From Litomosoides sigmodontis (taxonomy: Eukaryota; Nematoda; Chromadorea; Rhabditida; Onchocercidae), in contig OY718807.1 in assembly GCA_963070105.1 (NCBI GenBank), forward strand, positions 7,541,983 to 7,605,982: a stretch of 64,000 nt of DNA. The letters are read 5' to 3'. The notes beneath the pieces were generated by a model, which had not been told where the DNA came from, did not search any database, and saw nothing but the letters and a program-made list of their open reading frames with translations. Below are positions 49,901 to 62,031 of this stretch, piece after piece. Position 1 is the stretch's first letter; the number at the start of each line of letters is the position of its first letter. The position numbers and the translations under genes are program-made.

Positions 49901-51945
49901 TGTTGGATAACACAGTTCACTCATAAGCAGAAATTTATTTCTCAGATAAATTTTCATGCTCAATAGACATGAAGAGGAAGGGGCACAATAACCACACAAT
50001 GAAACATACAGAAAAAAATATAATATGACATTTCATACACTTAACATTTCTACTTGTTAACTAACCCGTATGTTTTGTCCTCGTTGTTGTGTGACGCGTT
50101 TAGTGCAAGATCAATATCTACCGCTAAACGACGACGACGTTCTCTAAACAATGGAATTTAAAGTACTTTTTTGCAAGCATAAGTTTGAGAAAAACTAATC
50201 GGAGTTATCCAAGAACATATTTATCATATGGCAAATATTCTATTTTTTTCGAAGTTCAAGTGGCATTCACTTTTAAATTTCTTTAAAATTCCCAATAGAC
50301 ACATATTCGTAGATAAGCCAAGCAGTAACAAGTGCAAATCAAAAACACGGAAGGAAATATATACCGCACATTTCAAACGAATTTGGAAGAACTACGTAGA
50401 ATTAAGTAGAATTAAGCAGATTAACATATCTAATTTGAGAGCTAATCTATCAAAATAATATATAAATATCCAATGAACCCACCCTATGTTTAGTGTGTAC
50501 TATATCTTCATCATAGTTGAGACTAAGGATTCATGCGACCTCTGTTACAACACGTTGGACCTAGCAAGCCGACCAAATACAATTCCTTTCCAACTAAGCA
50601 CAACTTCATTTTGCAAAGAACTAACTCTTGCTCCCGCTCATTTTGTTCATTAAACCACTGCACTTCTTTCTCCTTAAGTTCTTTTATTCTTTCAACCAAA
50701 TCGTTTCTTTCCTCCTGCACTTCTCGATATTTGTTTTCGATGCTGTCATAACTTGCCTACAAAATATTAATTGCAACAGTCAATCAAACTTTCAAAATTA
50801 TCACAGCAAGTTCTGAAAAACAGAACTAAAAATCTAGTTTAAAACCCTTATGTGAAAATTATTAAAACACATGCCTGCAGGGCAAAATGTTCGTCTTTTA
50901 ATAAAGTGTTTGCTTCTTCCAGTGCAGTTAATTCCTCTTCTTTTTCTTTTAATTTTTTCTTCAACTTCTGATTCTCCTTTTGGCACTCATCTTTTCTAAA
51001 TAAATGTTGCAATGAAATCACCGTAACACTCCCTATTTTACAGCTTTTTTTTTAGATTAAATATCAAGTAAAACGATTACCGAATTATCTCATTGTCAAT
51101 CTATGCAACTGCATCATCCGACTTCTGCGCAACAAAGCGCCCACAAAGTAATGCAATAAGCATAGAAACAACAGTAAACCTTATCTAAGATAATTTCTAA
51201 AACGGTGGCTAAGACTCACACAATATTAATTGCACTTAGCTCGCGCGCAACAACACTTAGGCGATTGTTAGTTTCAATCAGCTGTTGGTCATTTTGCTCC
51301 TTCTTACGGTACAGATCTGCAAGCTCAGCTTCCAATTCCATCGTGCGATCCGAACTTCCTGCTCTCAAATATAGATAGCTGTTGAAAATATTTTTTATAA
51401 CGATGAAAAGTTTAATACGGAATTTCTACACAAACAAATAAAACAACTTCCATTCCACTTAACTGTTTGATTGGACAGAATCTTCTTTCTTTCATTAAAT
51501 AAATCATTGGCTTATCCGAGTTCCCAAGATATTAATGTAATAGTTAAACTTACAGCGAAGCGCTCGAGCCGGCACGTACACGTCCGGTGCGTGCCATATT
51601 CGTCACATACTCTGTCAGTTCACAATCTACAAACAAATAAGATTTGATGCTGCTGTCAGCTATTGCAAAATTTAAATCAGTCACTCAAAGGACCTACGAA
51701 GATAACTCCAAACAAAAATGCTAATTTAAACCTGTGGTATGTTTATAATACATTCAAGCAACATTGAGGAAAATTTGCACATATAAAATCATATTTTATG
51801 AAATGGTGATAGAACAAAGAGATGAAACGTAAAGCTTACAAGATGTAAACAGTGAATCGAACTGTCTGCACACAACATTTCGACGCTCCAGTTGTTGTAT
51901 GATCGCCGCACGAAAGCCATCACCTACTGTATCTGCTTCACCCAT
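46986..51945 (-). CDS. atg-16: Autophagy protein ATG16 (ATG16L-like)
   Basis: Fourteen exons on the minus strand join in frame: 51840-51945 (ATG), 51554-51626, 51220-51378, 50875-50995, 50605-50756, 50066-50143, 49715-49793, 49451-49569, 49115-49241, 48805-48925, 48378-48554, 47988-48072, 47568-47720, 46986-47076 (TGA): 546 residues. The N-terminus (AAIIQQLERRNVVCRQFDSL) matches the ATG5-binding helix. A coiled coil spans about 75-215 and ends in ERRRRRLAVDID. From about 255 to the end are seven WD40 blades, with WD-type ends such as VRIWGT, FKLWDLK, VRFWDTR, MSLIDLH, IFIWNLK and VCLWTV. ATG16 with ATG5-ATG12 directs LC3/GABARAP lipidation to the phagophore. The intron between 50875 and 50756 has a GC donor (CAG then GCATGT). 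The last exon lies about 490 bp from the previous one and ends 95 bp from the P450 stop. Confidence 0.94.
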
Positions 51946-52013
51946 CTGTCGTCAACAGCAATTACTCTAAGCAGTACTGACTCATCGTAAAAGCACCTAC
52001 CAACCAACTGCAC

Positions 52014-52044
<31 letters not shown>

Positions 52045-52657
52045 GTATAAATATATGTGTGTGTGTGTGTGTGTGTGTGGGTGTGTGGGTGTGTGTGTGG
52101 TGTGTATGTGTACCCCTTTGTTGATGGATGATACCTAAAAAATGCACGTGATGAACAGACTAACTTGTTACAAACAACGAAAGAGAAACATTCAATTCGA
52201 TGAAATGATCAAAAGCAGAAAACAACATGAAAGAAAGATGAAATAGTCGGCGAGACGGATTAATTTCATATAGCGCTATTGGCGAATTAATTTTTCGAAT
52301 GGAGGGAGTTAAACTGAAATTCGGGGGATAGCTGGCAATTTTTTTGTGGAACAGTTAGAGTACAAATAGAATGATACCTGTGTAATTAGTAATTAAGACA
52401 TTGGATAGTTAGAGAATTGGGAAAATTAGCAAAAGAGTGTATTAGCGAACGGCTGAAAAGCTGGCTCATTATTGAAGCAAAGGGAGAAGTGCTTGAAGTA
52501 TAATTGGGCATACAATAATAGTGTGTTGGTTTTAAACTTGATATTCTTTCGACATAAACTATTGAATAGATAGTAGTGGGCATATTCAGGTCGTATTGCG
52601 CCGTGTTAACATTGTGTTTTTCTTTGATTTTTACGCACTTCGATTTGCAGTTCTTGT
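51946..52657. promoter_or_regulatory. Divergent promoter region between ATG16 and CDK4/6-like genes
   Basis: About 710 bp separate the two start codons, so the promoters must lie here. It contains a (TA)n then (GT)n compound microsatellite. A TTTGCAG acceptor ends at 52650, just upstream of the CDK start. No specific factor site is assigned. Confidence 0.6.
52015..52112. repeat. (TA)n-(GT)n compound microsatellite
   Basis: TA repeats followed by GT repeats with GGGT interruptions, within the ATG16/CDK divergent region. Confidence 0.93.
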
Positions 52658-55018
52658 ATGATGGATGAAAATTCAAGATGTGATCGATGTACGGATAGCC
52701 TTGAAAATGTTCATGAATACGAGGAACATCGTGTGATTGGGAAAGGTGCTTATGGTGTCGTATATCTAGTTACTCATATACCCAGTAACATACAGGCAAG
52801 TATTCTTTGCTTGGTTTCAATTTAATTAATGTGCTGAAAAGATTACGTCAGAGTTGTTATTGGAACTGCTTACTTTGTTTTGAATCGCTGTATTCTGCCC
52901 TGCTATGCAGCATCCTTCTATCTTGAAAGGTAAAGTAGTATTGCATGTGTGCGCTACTTATCCGTAGAAACCTTCCATCATCTTATTTGAATTCTTCCGC
53001 AGCAAATTGTTTATCTTGTCATTACAATAACTGTTTTTTTCCCTAATCGGATCTCATACAATATGGAAATTATACTTCATCTGAACAGAGATCTTCATGT
53101 ATACTTTCTCTGAACATAGATCGTTTACACTCAGTTTACATGGTTCATTATAGTATGCTTTAAAAAAGATGATTGTACGTATAACAGAAGATGGCATACC
53201 ACAAAGCATTATACGGGAGATCTCGGCATTACGTGCGCTACATAGTTTGGATCATCCAAATATTGTGAAGTTTGTTTTTTTAACTTTCCTTTCCCATCTC
53301 TGTTTGAAATCATGATATATTGGCAGTTTTATAAGACGAAGATCCGTTCTATTTCTTTATTATTACTACCCAAATTTATTTGATTTCAAAAATCTTCGTG
53401 GTTTTATGCTTTGGTATGTACTAAATTTGGGTAAAAATGACGTATTCTATCAATATGAAAGTTCCTTACTGTTGTAGGTTGCATGATGTATTTCATGGTC
53501 AAATTGATAAGGGCGAAATGTGTTTGAATGTTGTTTATGAAAAGTGTGACTGGGACTTGTATGAGTTTTTGCGTACAATTCCTCGTGACATGGGTGATCA
53601 TCAATGTCGTCATATTGCAAAGCAGGTAAGTTTCTATTTCTGGTTGGAATATGAGAAACAGAAATTTTTCTATCTTATCAGTAAATAATGGATGAATTTA
53701 TTGCAGTCCTTTTGTTAAATTTGGCAAATACCTTCTTAATTTCAATTAGTTTGTTTAAAGGACTTATTACGCATATGTAAATTTGTTTTATGGGATTAGT
53801 GTGTGTTTATCTGTTGTAGAAAATTATCGCAATTAATTATTGTTCAACAATTTTGGTGTATAAATTATCAAATTAACGATAACTGCAAAATTTTATTTTC
53901 AAGCGCACAACATTTAAGATTTTGATGGGATTGGATTTTCTGCATTCAAATCATGTTATACATCGAGACCTGAAACCTCAAAACATATTAATCAATCGTG
54001 ACCAAACAATCAAAATTGCTGACTTCGGTTTAGCGCGCTACTATTCAATGCAGTCATCTTTCACGACACTGGTAATGATTTCGTTTCTGTTATTTTTAAT
54101 TATTTTCACTTGTTGTTTTGATGTTTGAATTTTAGGTTGTAACTTTGTGGTACCGGAGTCCAGAAGTACTACTCCAGTGCTCCTATAATTGCGGTGTAGA
54201 TATTTGGGCTGCGGGCTGCATCATTGCAGAATTATATTCGCGTCAACCACTTTTTCCAGCACATACTGAAGCGCAACAATTGAGTATTATATTTCAGTAA
54301 GTTCTGAGAACTTCTGGATTACTTTTTAAAAAATTTTGTTACTGTGAACATCAAATTAAATCTGAAGTGAAAATTACGTTCCGTTTGACTTGGCGTATCT
54401 TCATATGTTGTGGATACAATTACTACTTCAAAAAATAAAATTATTATTCACATTCAACAGCACAAGCTACATGATGGCATTAATTTTATTCTGCAGGAAA
54501 CTTGGTACTCCATCTTCCAGCGAATGGCCTCAAAATGCTGTAATTGAACGTTCATTTTATCCATCATATCCTGGTCAGCCAATGCGCCGCATTGCGCCGA
54601 AATTGCCGCCGGATGCTGCAAAATTAGTAAAGGTATACTATTTTACAACTTTAGACGATCAAATCTCGTTTGCTTCACAAAAATCGCGTAACAAAGAAGT
54701 TTCTAAATAAAGTGAAAAGTCTCATGCAAAAGTTAGAATTTTGGTCGTACAGATTCGGTTACATTTATGTCTAACAACCAGTTACATTAAATTAAAATCA
54801 CATGCAAATTCTTTTCATGCATTTTTAATGGATTTGATGTAATTCTTATTCTGATCATAAATTTATATGTAAAAAGAAAAAAATGCAGTCCACTAATAAT
54901 TATTGTCCTGAAATTATTATTTCAGAACATGTTAGCTTTCTTACCGGAAACAAGGCCTTCATGTGCAGAAGCATTACGTACAGAGTATTTTCGCCACAAA
55001 CATGGAGCAGTTGTCTAA
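52658..55018 (+). CDS. cdk-4: Cyclin-dependent kinase, CDK4/6-like
   Basis: Seven exons join in frame: 52658-52795, 53154-53269, 53478-53625, 53904-54071, 54136-54296, 54497-54632, 54926-55018 (TAA), giving 319 residues. Kinase landmarks are intact: glycine loop GKGAYG at 28-33, catalytic Lys50, cyclin-binding helix PQSIIRE at 62-68, HRDLKPQN from 154, DFG at 174-176, T-loop Thr188 and [17 protein letters not shown] is close to the CDK4/6 version (GxPxSTxRE) rather than PSTAIRE, and the T-loop end VVTLWYR also fits. CDK4/6 with cyclin D phosphorylates Rb-type proteins to drive G1/S. A second acidic, Cys-containing N-terminus ([16 protein letters not shown]) precedes the kinase domain. Intron 1 (52796-53153) starts with GC (CAG then GCAAGT), a strong GC-AG consensus. 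A CAG at 52650 upstream of the ATG may be a leader acceptor. Confidence 0.9.
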
Positions 55019-56130
55019 TAAGATCACAAAATAATGTGAACAATGAATGATTATCTCTATGCTTCTTTTTTGATCTCTTTGAACAACCTGTAATTTTCTT
55101 CTACTGAATTTTTTCTCATAATTTGTGCCTTTTCGGTTTTTTATTCCTGCATATGAATTATGTCTTTCTAACTGCGGTTGGTGCGCCCTTTTCTCAAATG
55201 TTTCGAATTTTTTCTAGAAAAGGCAGAATCAAGTTTCGATTATTTGCTTGCTCAATTTTTTCCGTTATAAAAGTTTTGGACACTCCTTCCTCCGAAAAAA
55301 TGCAGTAAATCCTTGTTACATTTGCTCTTTTTTGTTCAAAAAAAGTTACATTGCGTATTTGTGAATATTGATGTTTGGAGTGGATCCTGATTAATTCTTG
55401 GTCTTCGCTTGTTTTTATTTGCTTTGTTCAGAAAAGTTGAAATCTTTTAATTGGTTTCTAAAAAATGTATGATATTTCGCACTCATGTCGAACCTAAGCT
55501 ACCTTGCAATTTTTTTCTTACTATCGACTCAAGTTCGGTTATTAATTATCATGTATAATAGTAGTCGTTCGTGATCTATGCTTTGAAATTGCTGACTGTG
55601 CTTCTCCTAGTATTCTGTAAATTTTGATGGACTAACCAGATTTCTGCTTTAAATTCTATTAACTGTTCTATTTTCGTTCTGGAATCTCAGCTGTGTTCCA
55701 CTTTAACGTGAACAAAGCATCTTGTCGGGTGATTTCAAATAGTAATCATATGTCCTACAAATGAAGTTTAAAGTATATTCGAAGACAGAATTTTGTTCCT
55801 TGTTTCTAATCATAAGCCTGGAATGTGAAAGTTTCTGTGATCCTTGATTACAAGCAAGTTGTGGTCCAATTTCACTCATTCAAGTTGTCTTTCATATTCT
55901 CTCCTGTCATCACCATGAAAAAAAGTTTTTCTTCAAAAACCTGAAATTGCGTTAACCTTTTTAAACTTATTTTCCGTATCCATTTGCCATTTATTATAGG
56001 CGCTCCCTTACTGCCATTTCCAGATTTATTGCTATTTTATAATTAAGTTAGCCCTATTACTGGTCATTCTTTTTCACTTGTCATTTTGTCTCTTTGATTT
56101 TTTTTTATAAAAAATTGTCAGCTGATTTTT

Positions 56131-56190
56131 TTGGAATCAAAATGGAATCAAAATGCAAAATGGAATCAAAATTTTTTTGGAATCAAAATG
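56131..56190. repeat. TGGAATCAAAA short repeat, four copies
   Basis: Four imperfectly spaced copies of TGGAATCAAAA in 60 bp. Confidence 0.85.
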
Positions 56191-59108
56191 CATAGAATGA
56201 AAATAGTGCATAATCTCTCAATAAGTTTAGAATTTTTCAATGCAACCATCTGTCATGAAATTTCTTTTTATGTTGCTTTGTGAACATATCAAAATTTCGT
56301 TTGATGTTTCTGCAAAAACTCGATATGATCGTAGGCAATAACTTTACATTGACTACTCTGGTATCTTCTTACTAGAGCTTCCTTCTCGAACTGCTACCTG
56401 TGATCTGGATAAGAAAATATATGCTTATTAAGATCTTTATATCTGTGCTAGAGTGGTCAAACAGTTTAGTTTATTTTATTTTTGTTAATTCAGAAATATT
56501 CTTGAATAAAATAGCGTAGAAAATTGAAGAAATTTCTATGTATTTCGTATAGCATCCAGGTGACGTGAAAAATGACTAAATTTTGTATCACTACGAAATA
56601 ATAGCATTTTCTCATTTACATCATTGCTGTTTCAAATTTCCTTGCAAAAACCAGCTAACTATTCCTATGATAATTTATAATATGAAATGTTGTGAAAGAA
56701 ATTTTTGAAAAAAAAAACAAAAGGAAGCGTATCATATTTAATCGAATTCATCCTCATTTGCAACTCAAATTTGCTATAAGTACTTCAAATTTCTCATTCA
56801 TTTCGATAAAAAAAAACGCAAATGATTGAATTAATTCGATGAATGATTAAATTTTAAAGCGTTTACTTTTTTAACACACAATTTTTTATTGTTATTATTA
56901 ATATTATTGAAATTTTTGATGGGAATCTTCCAATCTTACCTATTTTTTTTTTTATACAACACTGTTAGAGATACAATAGAGAGTAATTTAATTGTATGCT
57001 TTGCGTTTTCACATTTCAGATCCAAAAATGAATGATTAAAAAACGAAATAATGCACTTCTACTGTTCTTCCTCTGTCAGATATTTCTCTCCTATTGAAAG
57101 AGTTGTTTTATTTTTTTGAACAGAGAGGATGGATGTGTGGAAGGAAGCATCTTCTGAAGCTCTTCCAACTCTTCTCCATGCTACCATCATTCTTTCCTTT
57201 TTCTCTCAAATTCCACTACCTCATGTAACAGTTGAATTTGATATGAAAGAATGCCCGGAGCGATCAATTCAACTCATATCGGTTCAATTTTTGGCATATC
57301 ACATGATTATTAGCGATTGTTAGAATCATTCTATCAGCACAAATAGTTTATGCTTGGCAGAAATGTTGCTGAGAATGAATGACCTGAAATTCATCTGTTC
57401 ATCATTTTTCTTCATTTGTTGTAATATATTCCTCATCCAGTAATTAATTATTACCAATGAAAATTTGCAGTCATTTTTTTCTTACAATTAGCAATTCCTT
57501 TTTTTTGTGTGTGAAAAATTTTCATATTTGTTTTTCGATAGTTTCAAAAAGGTGTTAATTCTCTCAATGATCACTGGTTTGTTGATATTTTTATTCTGAT
57601 CATTTTATGATTTAATATTTTTTCATAGATAAACTTTTTTTTTTCTCTGTCGATAATTTGCTTCAGATTTTTACAACCATTTATTAAGTGTTTGTTAATT
57701 TATCAAATGATGATAAATTAGAATACTTGAAATAACATATTACTTCCTAATTCGATTTATTGCTCTCGTCTCTTCAAGTCCTTCTGAAATACATCGTTAT
57801 CTTTTACCGTTTCGTCAACACTTACTTACCTCAACCCGAGATTTACTGCAAATTGTTGTACGGTTGAATTGATTCGTTTCAATACAGTATAGATCATTAA
57901 ACGAAAAAAAAATTTGTTGCTTTAATGAGTGGAAAATATGAATTCGACCATTTATTCTTTGGTTTTAAAATTTTGATTAGTTCAATTTACATGAAAGAAA
58001 TAGAAAAGAACTGGTCGCTCAAACAAGAAAAAAAAAAGGAAAGAGGAAGTTCTTTTTGCCAAGTGTTCTTCCTTGTGAATGCTCATACTCATTGTCACAT
58101 ACTTTTATATTTTTGTTAAATTTTAAAAATGCGCGGTTGAAGGAGAGAGAGATAAAAGAGTGGGAAGGATGGAATGAATGTCTTTAAGGCCTATTTGCGG
58201 CCACTGTTAATACAATTCCCCTATGGATTAACATTTCAACATAATATGGCTCCTGCTTTCCAAATCATTATCCAATTTGATAAATAGTCCTGAAACGGAG
58301 AAAGAGGAAAAAAGAGGAGTACACTCTGTGAAGCAGAGAGACAAACGTATAATATTGGTCAAGGGAGAGGTGAATGCCGGTGTGGACGAAGTTCTCCTCC
58401 GAACAATTTCATTCATTTATCACTTTCTGTTCAACTTCGACAAATACCTCAGTGAATTCTTTTTCTAAAAGAAAAATATATTTTCAATAAAAAATATCGT
58501 TTCCAGTGAAATTCCACTACGCCACCGATAACTTTTACATGCAATTTTTTCTTTACAAATTTTCAATTCTTTCTCCTTTCTTCGTCTCTCACTCACTCAC
58601 TCACTCACTCACTCATGTATCTTCAATTTTTTTTTGCTTTTTTTTTCTTTCAACTTCATTTTTGATATTTAATTTTATATATTTCGAATTTTATATATCT
58701 GTTCGAATTCAATATTTCAGATAATTTAGGGTTAAAATATTTTTTGAGTCAACTATATCAGTTATGATTATTCTTTATCATCATCACCATCATCATCATT
58801 ATCATCTCATCAGCATTTTCAAAGTATTAGAAATGAGAAGAAAGAGGAGGAAAAAGCAAGTGAATTTTTTTTTTGCATTTTATAAAAACTTACATATTCA
58901 CATTAATAATCTCTAATTATGGAAAAGAATGAAAATATCTTATTGCGCAATAATTTGCAGCGTTAATTTTAGGAAAATTTTCATTTTCATCACGTCCCAA
59001 GTGGTGTATGTAAATGTAGTTGAAGGTGATTTATCGCGTTGTACACGTTTTTTCTTCTTATCTTCCTTTTAATTCAATCCAAATTATCTTATTAGCAATA
59101 AAGTAATG

Positions 59109-59214
59109 GTGAAAGGGATGAAATTTTTAACTGTTAAAAAGTGACCTGCAAGTGGTAATTAACCAGTAGTAGTGAAAGAGATGAAATTTTTAACTGTTAA
59201 AAAATGACCAGCAA
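59109..59214. repeat. 43-bp near-tandem duplication
   Basis: Units at 59109-59151 and 59172-59214 differ at about three positions, with 20 bp between them. Confidence 0.85.
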
Positions 59215-62031
59215 AAGTGATTGTCAAAGCAACACCGTTGGTTCGGTTGCGTTTGAGTAAGCGGAAGCTTTTGTCGATTGGTCAATTGTGTTTGATGTGG
59301 CAATTTTTTCTTTTCAATTAATGAAATGTTTTGAAATATTCCGATGATAGGTGGTTATTTACACCATTTCATGCTATAATTTCCCTCCTTCTCTATCAAA
59401 CCATCAATTCCTTCTATCAAATCATTCGATAAAATCATCTCATCATTTCACTCGATGATAGCATCTCATTGTTAGGAGATATTTGAAAATTAAAATGTCA
59501 TTTTTTCGTGCTGTCTCCTCTCCACCCACTCATTTCCCTTGCCCTCCCTTCCTCTCTTTTTGCACCAACAAGAGACACAAACGAAAAAATTTTTAATGAA
59601 AATTATTTCATTCAGTGTTTCCACAAATGAATGCAATAAATCCACTCTTCATCCACTCTTTTCTCGTTTTCTCTCCTCATCTCTCTTTCTCCTCCTCTCT
59701 CTCTCTCTCTCTCTTGATCTTTGCAAATAATGCAGTGAAACATTGTTGATAATTAAATTTCTGACAACTAACTTGTCATTCATCCTAAATATACACTGAC
59801 TGCTACATTTTCAGTTCATTTACTTTTTATACATTGGTAGTGCTAAAGGTAAGTGCTGCTGCTTCTGGCTACTTGCAAGTTGCGCCTGTCAATTTCCACT
59901 TCGCTCAAGTATATTTATACAAATTGCGCCCGTTAATTTTCTCGTTCATTAACTATACTTGTTTATTTCTCTCTCAAAATTCTAACAATCATTTATAATG
60001 TTTATAAATTTTTAGCACTCTCATCAACGAAAATTAGAAATGAGTGAGCAAATTTCTCATTTCCCACAAATGTATGAATAATTTAAATGTAACTGTTAGG
60101 CTCTCTTCAATTAATTTCTCATAAATTACTTTTCATTGCCTATTTAAATCCGCCAAAATTTCCTTAATGCGAAATGTTTTGAAGTTTTTTTCCCTCTCAA
60201 TTACTTCTCATTTCCATTCTTTTTCCATATATCACTATAATTATTGTTTAATTTTAATTAGCTATTAAAAAGTTGAAACAAATGAAGATTGAAAATTAAA
60301 TAGACCAATGATATAGGGAGAGAGAGAGAGAGAGAAAGAGAGGGAGAGAGACAGAGTCAAATGCAATGAAGCTAAGGTTTGTTGACCAGTTTTCCATGTT
60401 GCATGTGCAATAAATGAAATGCTTCTTCTTCATCGCAGTTGAAAATGAAGATGCATTTTGCTATGTGAATTTGTAATTGGTAAGTATCAGTTAGCTAAAG
60501 GCTCTTCTCCCTCTCCTCTCCTAAATTGTTTACCTCTTCTTTTCTTTTTGTCTCTTTCATATCTCTTCCATTTCAAGCACTCTTTCTCCTATTTGCTTGA
60601 GATAAAAATTTTACAAAGTGTCACGTTCATTTTCATTTTTTGTAGTTTAAATTTTAAAAAAAATAAAATAAAATAAAAGTAAGGGAGTGTTGATTAATTT
60701 AATACAACTTCTTTTACTCTTACTTTGTTTTATGAACCATATATGTGTTGACATTTTTAAATAAACTCCATCTCTATCTCTCTCCCTCTCTGTTGCCCTC
60801 TTTTGCAGAAAAAAAAAACAAGGAAAATCTTAATTTCGTTTGTTTTTTTCTTTACAATTAAATTTGTTAAATATTCTTCATTTTTCTTTTAATTAATTAA
60901 ATTTATTACTTAGTAATTTTTTTCCAGTCGGTGACTGGCATGGTTATTTGAAGATTTTCGTTTGATTGTGTTAAAAAATTTTCTTTTTTATTGCTAATTT
61001 GAGCTTGAAAAGTAAGAGAAATAAAAAAATTTTTGCCATTTTAATTAATCGATAATTTACAGTTTTAAATCTAAATCGTTCTTTTTTTTTCTTCCTTAAA
61101 ATTATTTGTTTGATTGGATCGATACCATTTGCTAATTTATTTGGCAACAGATTTAATTTATTGCTAAAAATCACTCGATTCGTATCGTGTCAGATCAGTT
61201 ACCTCTAGTAAAAGATTATTTAATCAAATTTATTTCAAATTTCAACTAACTTCACTTATGAATAACAAGTTTCGAACGAGCAACAATTGCAAATTTGATG
61301 CAAATCGGCGATCTTTTCTGAGCGAAATTTTAAGACGAAATGTAAGTGTCGTGCGGATGGATTTTTTTTTTATTTTATAAATTTTCATCTAAATCGTTTC
61401 ATCAATTAGGTACTGATTTTGGTGTTACTTTTTCTTCCACTATCTACACACTTCAAGTACAGGGATTTTGCTCTCTTTTGTCTCATTTGCATTTTTGATA
61501 AAGGGGAGAGAGAGAGAGAGAGGGAATTCACTATAACGTTGTGAAGTGAAGGGAAATTCATTTTTTTTAGCTTCTGTTCTGTCGATGATTTCATTTCAAT
61601 TTCTCACTCTAACCAACCTATTATTAAACGCGAAAAGAACATTTGCATAATTTAGAATGGAAGAAAGATGATTTAACTTATGTGAAATAAGTTAGTCCAA
61701 ATGTTTTGTACATGTGAAATTCTCAAATATGAACCGTAGATTTGTTTTTTGCTCAGGCTGTGTTCACTGTAATATTTGGATGATTTCATCTTAATTTTTC
61801 AATTTCAAATTGGCAAATTAAATTTATGCCTTGAAAAAGCAGTTGTTTCAGTAAAACTAAAATAACACTGATAATCATTGTAAGTACGTAAATCCTGTGC
61901 GTACGTAAATAAATACTTACGTAGGTATTTTATGCAATTAAAATTATCAGTGAATTGAGATGAATGTAATAGAAATTACAGGATTTGCTATCATTTGAGA
62001 CTGTTTCATATCACGAGAGTGGTTCTCATTA

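Larger units (their letters stand above)
55019..62031. other. Gene-poor stretch, 3' flank of CDK gene
   Basis: Seven kilobases with no exon chain that I can support. It contains a run of TGGAATCAAAA units (56131-56190), a (CTCA)n microsatellite (58589-58615), a 43-bp duplication (59109-59151 and 59172-59214), and GA/CT runs near 59697, 60318 and 61507. Isolated open frames near 57129 and 58277 lack splice partners. Confidence 0.5.

Noticed and set aside
57129..57323. 64-residue frame with a hydrophobic stretch
   Set aside because: No splice-linked exon, family motif or clear leader acceptor; insufficient to call a gene.
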